DNA of 64,000 bases. Source: Ferrimonas balearica (lineage in GTDB: Bacteria > Pseudomonadota > Gammaproteobacteria > Enterobacterales > Shewanellaceae). Within the stretch, counting starts at the first letter, position 1. Each line of letters begins with the position of its first letter. Below are positions 59,682-64,000 of this stretch, in pieces. The stretch spans positions 186,001-250,000 of the forward strand of contig NZ_JAHVHW010000007.1 of NCBI RefSeq assembly GCF_019802055.1, written 5' to 3'. The notes under the pieces are model-generated. The model was not told the origin of the DNA. It saw only the letters and a program-made list of their open reading frames with translations, and did no database searches. The position numbers and the translations under genes were made by a program.

Positions 59682-60713
59682 ATGTCGCAAGCCCTTGCGG
59701 AGCCACAACTTGATGATGCCCAGCGCGCGGCAAGTCGCCTGAACCACCTGATGCAACTGCTGCCAGCGGGCCTGGTGGTGCTGGATGAGGCGGGCGTTGT
59801 GGTGGAAGCCAACCCCCAGGCCATTGAGTTGCTTGATGGTCCACTGCTGGGACAGCCCTGGCGAGCCGTCATCAGCCGGGCGTTCGCCCCTCAGGCCGAT
59901 GATGGCCACGAAATCTCTCTGAAAAATGGTCGGCGGGTCCGTCTGGCGACCCGGGCGCTGGACCCGGAGCCGGGCCAGTTGCTGATGCTGACCGACCTGA
60001 CCGAAACCCGCCAACTCCAACAGAACCTTTCGCACATGCAGCGGCTGTCGGCGTTGGGAAAGATGGCCGCTTCACTGGCGCATCAGATCCGTACCCCGCT
60101 TTCCGCTGCACTCCTGTACGCCGCCAATCTGGGCAACCGCAACCTCGATGAGGCCGGGCGAAGCCGCTTTCAGGACAAACTGATGGCGCGGCTCGGCGAG
60201 TTGGAGCAGCGGGTCAATGACCTGCTTCTGTTCGCCCGAGGCGGGCACACCCAGGCTCAGGAGCGGGTGTCTGCACAGCAGCTGTTCGAGCGCCTCAACG
60301 CCAGTTGTGAAGCTGTGCTGGAGCGGCGTCAGTCCACTCTGGACTGGCACTGTCCTCAGCCCATCTGGCTGCAGGCGAACCCGGATGCGCTGGTCAGCGC
60401 GATGCAGAATCTGGTCAACAACGCCCTGGAAGCGGGGGCTACGGCTTTGCGTCTTCAGGCCAGCCAACAGGGCGCGTTTGTCGCCCTGACGGTATTGGAT
60501 AACGGCAAGGGCATGAGCGCTCAGGAACAAGCCCGGGTGATGACCCCCTTTTTTACTACCAAGGCCAACGGTACCGGCCTTGGGTTGGCCGTAGTGCAGT
60601 CGGTTTGCCGCGCGCATGGCGGTCGGCTGGAACTGCAATCGGTTCCGGGACAGGGAAGCGGATTTACGCTGCTCCTGCCCGGGGAGCACGAGAAGGATAC
60701 GAACCATGACTAA
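59682..60713 (+). CDS. flrB: Flagellar sensor histidine kinase FlrB
   Basis: 343-aa soluble kinase: PAS-like sensor (about 20-115), His-containing dimerisation domain with LGKMAASLAHQIRTPLSAALLY (phospho-His), and ATPase domain (NLVNNALEAGA, LDNGKGMS, PFFTTKANGTGLGLAVVQSV). No membrane segment. It phosphorylates FlrC. Start at ATG 59682 (MSQALAEPQLD) preferred over a TTG at 59667. Its last codons overlap flrC by 8 bp. Confidence 0.94.
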   Translation: MSQALAEPQLDDAQRAASRLNHLMQLLPAGLVVLDEAGVVVEANPQAIELLDGPLLGQPWRAVISRAFAPQADDGHEISLKNGRRVRLATRALDPEPGQLLMLTDLTETRQLQQNLSHMQRLSALGKMAASLAHQIRTPLSAALLYAANLGNRNLDEAGRSRFQDKLMARLGELEQRVNDLLLFARGGHTQAQERVSAQQLFERLNASCEAVLERRQSTLDWHCPQPIWLQANPDALVSAMQNLVNNALEAGATALRLQASQQGAFVALTVLDNGKGMSAQEQARVMTPFFTTKANGTGLGLAVVQSVCRAHGGRLELQSVPGQGSGFTLLLPGEHEKDTNHD

Positions 60714-62058
60714 CCCCCTCATCCTGGTCGTCGAAGACGATCTCGGCCTGCGAGAGGCGCTGGTGGACACGCTGATGCTGGGTGGTTACCGCTGTGTCGA
60801 AGCGGGCAATGGTGACGAGGCGTTGGTGCAACTGAAGCAGCACCCGATTGCCCTGATGATCTCCGATGTGCAGATGGCAGGCATGGATGGGATGACCCTG
60901 CTGAAAACCGTGCGGGCCCAGAACAGTCGGTTGCCGATTCTGTTGATGACCGCCTACGGCAGCATCGACGCGGCGGTTGAAGCGATGCGCTATGGTGCCA
61001 ACGATTATCTGGCCAAGCCGTTTGCGCCCCAGGTGCTGCTGGACCAGATCAGCCGCTACCTGGTGTCGGTACCCCAATCTGCGGACAGCCCGGTGGTTGG
61101 TGACCCTCAGAGCCAGCAGATGCTGGACCTGGCTGCCCGTGTCGCCCAATCCGATGCCTCGGTGATGGTGCTCGGGCCCAGTGGCTCCGGCAAAGAGGTG
61201 CTGGCGCGCTTTATCCATACCCAATCCGCCCGTTGTGATCGTCCTTTTGTCGCCCTGAACTGCGCTGCCATTCCGGAAAACATGCTGGAGGCGACCCTGT
61301 TCGGATATGAAAAGGGGGCGTTTACCGGTGCGGTTCAGGCCTGCCCCGGTAAGTTCGAGCAGGCGCAGGGCGGCACCATTTTGCTGGACGAGATCACCGA
61401 GATGGATCTTAACCTTCAGGCCAAACTGCTGCGGGTCCTGCAGGAGCGTGAAGTGGAGCGTCTTGGTGGTCGCAAAACCCTGTCTCTGGATGTGCGGGTG
61501 CTGGCCACCTCCAACCGGGATCTTCGCCTTGCTGTGGAGGAAGGACGTTTCCGCGAAGACCTCTATTACCGGCTGAATGTCTTCCCCCTGACCTGGCTTC
61601 CACTGGCCCAGCGGCCTGGGGACATTCTGCCGTTGGCAGAACATTTGATCGCCCGTCACGCCAGTCGCAGCGGCCGTGCCGTACCGACTCTGGCGGCGGA
61701 GGCGCGCAGCAAACTGCTTGGCCACCCCTGGCCCGGTAATGTCCGTGAACTGGACAATGTTATCCAGCGAGCGTTGATCCTGTGCCAGGGCGAGACCCTG
61801 ACCGAAGCGGACCTCTTCCTCGATGGCCAGAGCGGCATACCGGTAGTGAGTACCCCCCTGGCTACCCCTCGGGCACCTCAGCCGGTTGCCGAGGATCTGG
61901 GCAGCGAACTGAAGCATCAGGAGTTCCAGATCATTCTGGATGCTCTGGCGGCCTGTCAGGGCAGCCGTAAAGCGGTGGCGGAGCGTTTGGGACTCAGCCC
62001 ACGGACTTTACGTTACAAGTTGGCCAAAATGCGCGAGGCGGGGATTGCTCTCCCCTAA
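60706..62058 (+). CDS. flrC: Flagellar response regulator FlrC (sigma-54 activator)
   Basis: 450-aa NtrC-type regulator. Receiver domain with VVEDDLGLREAL and phospho-Asp in MISDVQMAGMDGM; AAA+ domain with GPSGSGKEVLARF, GAFTGA, LDEITEMD; C-terminal Fis-type helix-turn-helix (SRKAVAERLGLSPRTLRYKLAKM). It activates class III flagellar genes such as fliE-fliF. The ATG at 60706 gives the normal receiver start; translation is coupled to flrB by an 8-bp overlap. Confidence 0.96.
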   Translation: MTNPLILVVEDDLGLREALVDTLMLGGYRCVEAGNGDEALVQLKQHPIALMISDVQMAGMDGMTLLKTVRAQNSRLPILLMTAYGSIDAAVEAMRYGANDYLAKPFAPQVLLDQISRYLVSVPQSADSPVVGDPQSQQMLDLAARVAQSDASVMVLGPSGSGKEVLARFIHTQSARCDRPFVALNCAAIPENMLEATLFGYEKGAFTGAVQACPGKFEQAQGGTILLDEITEMDLNLQAKLLRVLQEREVERLGGRKTLSLDVRVLATSNRDLRLAVEEGRFREDLYYRLNVFPLTWLPLAQRPGDILPLAEHLIARHASRSGRAVPTLAAEARSKLLGHPWPGNVRELDNVIQRALILCQGETLTEADLFLDGQSGIPVVSTPLATPRAPQPVAEDLGSELKHQEFQIILDALAACQGSRKAVAERLGLSPRTLRYKLAKMREAGIALP

Positions 62059-62088
62059 GTGACGGCTTTGCCAGTAAATATGCTGAAC

Positions 62089-62104
62089 TGGCAAGTCCCT
62101 TGCA
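62089..62104 (+). promoter_or_regulatory. Sigma-54 promoter of fliE
   Basis: TGGCAAG-TCCC-TTGCA, one mismatch from consensus TGGCACG-N4-TTGCA. It lies 58 bp before the fliE start and directly after flrC. Confidence 0.9.
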
Positions 62105-62161
62105 TTACAATGCGGTGCAATTTGGCTCGTCAATGGTTTGACTGATACAAGGATTATGGGA

Positions 62162-62476
62162 ATGGAGATCGGGAACAATCCCTTACTGGTGGAGATGCAG
62201 AGCCTGGCCCGTGAGGCTGGAAGCAGTGCAGAACTGGCGCCAGTAAAGCCACAGCAGGACTTCTCCGCCTTCCTCACCGATGCCATTGATCATGTCAATG
62301 GTCTTCAGATGAACGCCAGTGATCTGGCGACCCGGCTCGAGCTGGGCGATACCCGGGTGTCACTGTCTGACACCATGATCGCAAAAGAAAAGGCAGGCGT
62401 GGCGTTTGAAGCCACGGTACAGGTGCGCAATAAGCTGGTCGAAGCGTACAAGGAAATCATGAATATGCCGGTGTAA
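62162..62476 (+). CDS. fliE: Flagellar hook-basal body protein FliE
   Basis: 104-aa MS ring-rod junction protein. It shows FSAFLTDAIDHVNGLQMNASDLATRLELGD, then the conserved C-terminal half VSLSDTMIAKEKAGVAFEATVQVRNKLVEAYKEIMNMPV. The ATG at 62162 is nine bases from AAGG; the ATG at 62156 is equally in frame. First gene of the basal-body operon, read from the sigma-54 promoter. Confidence 0.95.
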   Translation: MEIGNNPLLVEMQSLAREAGSSAELAPVKPQQDFSAFLTDAIDHVNGLQMNASDLATRLELGDTRVSLSDTMIAKEKAGVAFEATVQVRNKLVEAYKEIMNMPV

Positions 62477-62494
62477 CCGGCCTGAGGTAATGCG

Positions 62495-64000
62495 GTGGCT
62501 GAGGCGAATACGTCAACCGAATTGATGATCAATGACAGCGGCAACACCATGCCGGCCGCTGTCACCGGCGGTGGCAATGCAGGTGCCGGTGCGGAAATTG
62601 AGGAGAATAAGGTCAGTCCCCTCTCTTCACTTGGCAATACCGACGTCCTTCGTCAAATCAGCCTTATCCTGGCGCTGGCGATCAGCCTTGCCATTGCGGT
62701 GTTCCTGATGATCTGGGCCCAGGAGCCGGCCTATCGGCCGCTGGGTCAGATGGAGACTCAGGAGTTAATCGATACCCTGGATTTCCTGGATCAGCAGAAA
62801 CTGCCCTACAAGCTTGAGGGCAACACCCTTTCTGTTCCCGAAGACCGCTTTTCCGATATCCGTCTGATGCTCACCCGTAACGGTCTGGGCCCGGCTCGTC
62901 AGCAGCAGGATTTCCTCAATCAGGACAGTGGGTTTGGTGTCAGCCAGCGGATGGAGCAGGCGCGTCTAAAACACAGCCAGGAACAGACCCTGGCCTCCGC
63001 CGTTGAGGAGTTGCGCAGTGTCCAGCGCGCCCGTGTGATTCTGGCGTTGCCGCAGCAAAACGTGTTTGCCCGCCAACAGCGTGAGCCCTCGGCCACCGTG
63101 GTAGTGACCCTGAACCGGGGCAGTGAACTGCGCCAGTCTGAGGTGGACGCCATAGTCGACATCGTGGCCTCCGCCGTACATGGGCTGAAGCCTGCCCGCG
63201 TGACCGTGACCGACCAGCATGGCCGCCTGCTCAACTCCGGTAGCCAGGATGGCATCTCCGCCCAGGGGCGCCGGGAGTTGGAGCTGCGGGTTCAGCAGGA
63301 GCAACTCTACCGCGAGAAGATCGACAGCATACTGATTCCGGTGCTGGGGCTGGGCAAATACAGCGCCCAGGTGGACGTCACCATGGATTTCTCAGCGGTG
63401 GAGGAGACCTCCCGCCGCTACAACCCGGACCTGCCTGCGGTGCGCAGCGAGATGCTGATAGAGGATAACCAGAACGGCTCCGGCCCGGTTGGGATCCCCG
63501 GCGCTCTGACCAATCAGCCCCCCATCGCGTCCGACATTCCGCAGGAAGTGGGAGGGCAGGGGCAGGATGAACGACTGGCCCAGGGCCGCAACCGCAGTGA
63601 AGTGACCCGTAACTATGAGCTCGATTCCACCATCAGCCACACCCGGCAACAGGTGGGCACCGTGCGTCGGGTTACTCTCTCCGTTGCGGTGGACTACAAG
63701 TCTGTGCCCGGTGCTGATGGCGTCGACACCATGCAGCCGCTGGCTGACAACGAACTGGCGAACATCCGTCGACTGCTGATGGGCAGTGTCGGCTTCAATG
63801 CGGCCCGTGGCGACGTGCTGGAAGTGGTTTCCGTTCCCTTTGCGGAAGACCTGGCGCTGGCCCCGATTAATGTACCGATCTATGAGCAGGCCTGGTTCTG
63901 GCGTGCCGTGAAATACGCCTTGGGCGCACTGGGACTGTTCGTACTGCTGATGGTCGTGGTGCGACCGATGATCAAACGCCTGATCAATCCGCAGCAGGCG
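62495..64000 (+). CDS. fliF: Flagellar M-ring protein FliF (3' partial)
   Basis: 502 codons visible, running off the right edge. It begins at a GTG (MAEANTSTELMINDSGN) with GAGG eight bases upstream, which also fits the 18-bp gap after fliE. First membrane helix is at about 60-85 (ISLILALAISLAIAVFLMIW); ring-building motif domains follow (LTRNGLGPARQQQDFLNQDSGFGVSQRMEQARLKHSQEQ, ATVVVTLNRGSELRQSEVDAIVDIVASAVHGL). Near the window end a second helix (WRAVKYALGALGLFVLLMVV) marks the start of the cytoplasmic tail that holds FliG. It makes the MS ring. Confidence 0.96.
   Translation, partial: MAEANTSTELMINDSGNTMPAAVTGGGNAGAGAEIEENKVSPLSSLGNTDVLRQISLILALAISLAIAVFLMIWAQEPAYRPLGQMETQELIDTLDFLDQQKLPYKLEGNTLSVPEDRFSDIRLMLTRNGLGPARQQQDFLNQDSGFGVSQRMEQARLKHSQEQTLASAVEELRSVQRARVILALPQQNVFARQQREPSATVVVTLNRGSELRQSEVDAIVDIVASAVHGLKPARVTVTDQHGRLLNSGSQDGISAQGRRELELRVQQEQLYREKIDSILIPVLGLGKYSAQVDVTMDFSAVEETSRRYNPDLPAVRSEMLIEDNQNGSGPVGIPGALTNQPPIASDIPQEVGGQGQDERLAQGRNRSEVTRNYELDSTISHTRQQVGTVRRVTLSVAVDYKSVPGADGVDTMQPLADNELANIRRLLMGSVGFNAARGDVLEVVSVPFAEDLALAPINVPIYEQAWFWRAVKYALGALGLFVLLMVVVRPMIKRLINPQQA

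Overview
The window is a gene-dense, GC-rich piece of a gammaproteobacterial chromosome. The combination of a polar-flagellum FlrABC cascade, a LiuR-headed leucine degradation cluster, an rcsF-trmO pair, menA and a MetJ-type metA promoter points to the Alteromonadales, most like Ferrimonas or Shewanella. The genus is my inference from gene content, not from a search. I see no rRNA, tRNA, phage, insertion sequence or CRISPR array.

Layout. 1-8.2 kb: a membrane diguanylate cyclase (cut by the window edge), an acetyltransferase, the trmO/rcsF pair, two amidohydrolase-fold proteins and an H-NS family protein. 8.5-12.9 kb: etfBA, then a lysine riboswitch in front of an NhaC-type transporter (LysW-like), then tdk. 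12.9-15.1 kb: an outer-membrane lipoprotein and pepT. 15.2-25.7 kb: the leucine/isovalerate cluster liuRABCDE plus scoAB, with a divergent propionyl-CoA-synthetase-like gene. 25.7-30.8 kb: menA, an SDR, tesB, then a tandem glycine riboswitch in front of an alanine/glycine:Na+ symporter, and a YbaY-like lipoprotein. 30.9-36.2 kb: a tightly overlapped six-gene operon of a TonB-dependent receptor, a fused ECF ATPase, EcfT, a probable S component, a TiaS-like DDTD protein and a tiny Cys-rich protein. This is the best candidate here for an undescribed uptake/processing system. 36.4-43.8 kb: aldo/keto reductase, OmpW, SDR, metA, a small membrane protein, a second TonB receptor and an FMN reductase. 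44.2-51.8 kb: a valine/isoleucine degradation operon (thiolase, mmsA, acyl-CoA dehydrogenase, two crotonases, mmsB, SDR). 52.0-64.0 kb: a flagellar block (two flagellins, flaG, fliD, a fliT-like gene, fliS, flrA, flrBC, fliE, fliF), cut by the right edge.

How it works together. Branched-chain acyl-CoA dehydrogenases in the liu and valine operons reduce ETF, encoded by etfBA. Two of these loci share a close 23-24 bp operator-like sequence and the divergent liuR/acs region has a looser version, suggesting one regulon, probably LiuR. Two amino-acid riboswitches control amino-acid carriers. In the flagellar block I can read sigma-28 sites (before flagellin 1, weakly before flagellin 2, and overlapping the stop codon of flagellin 2) and sigma-54 sites (before flrBC and fliE), matching a FlrA - FlrBC - FliA style hierarchy. 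A perfect 17-bp inverted repeat links the 3' region of flagellin 1 with the 5' leader of flagellin 2. Start codons were moved from the longest open frame where ribosome binding sites or family N-termini argued for it.
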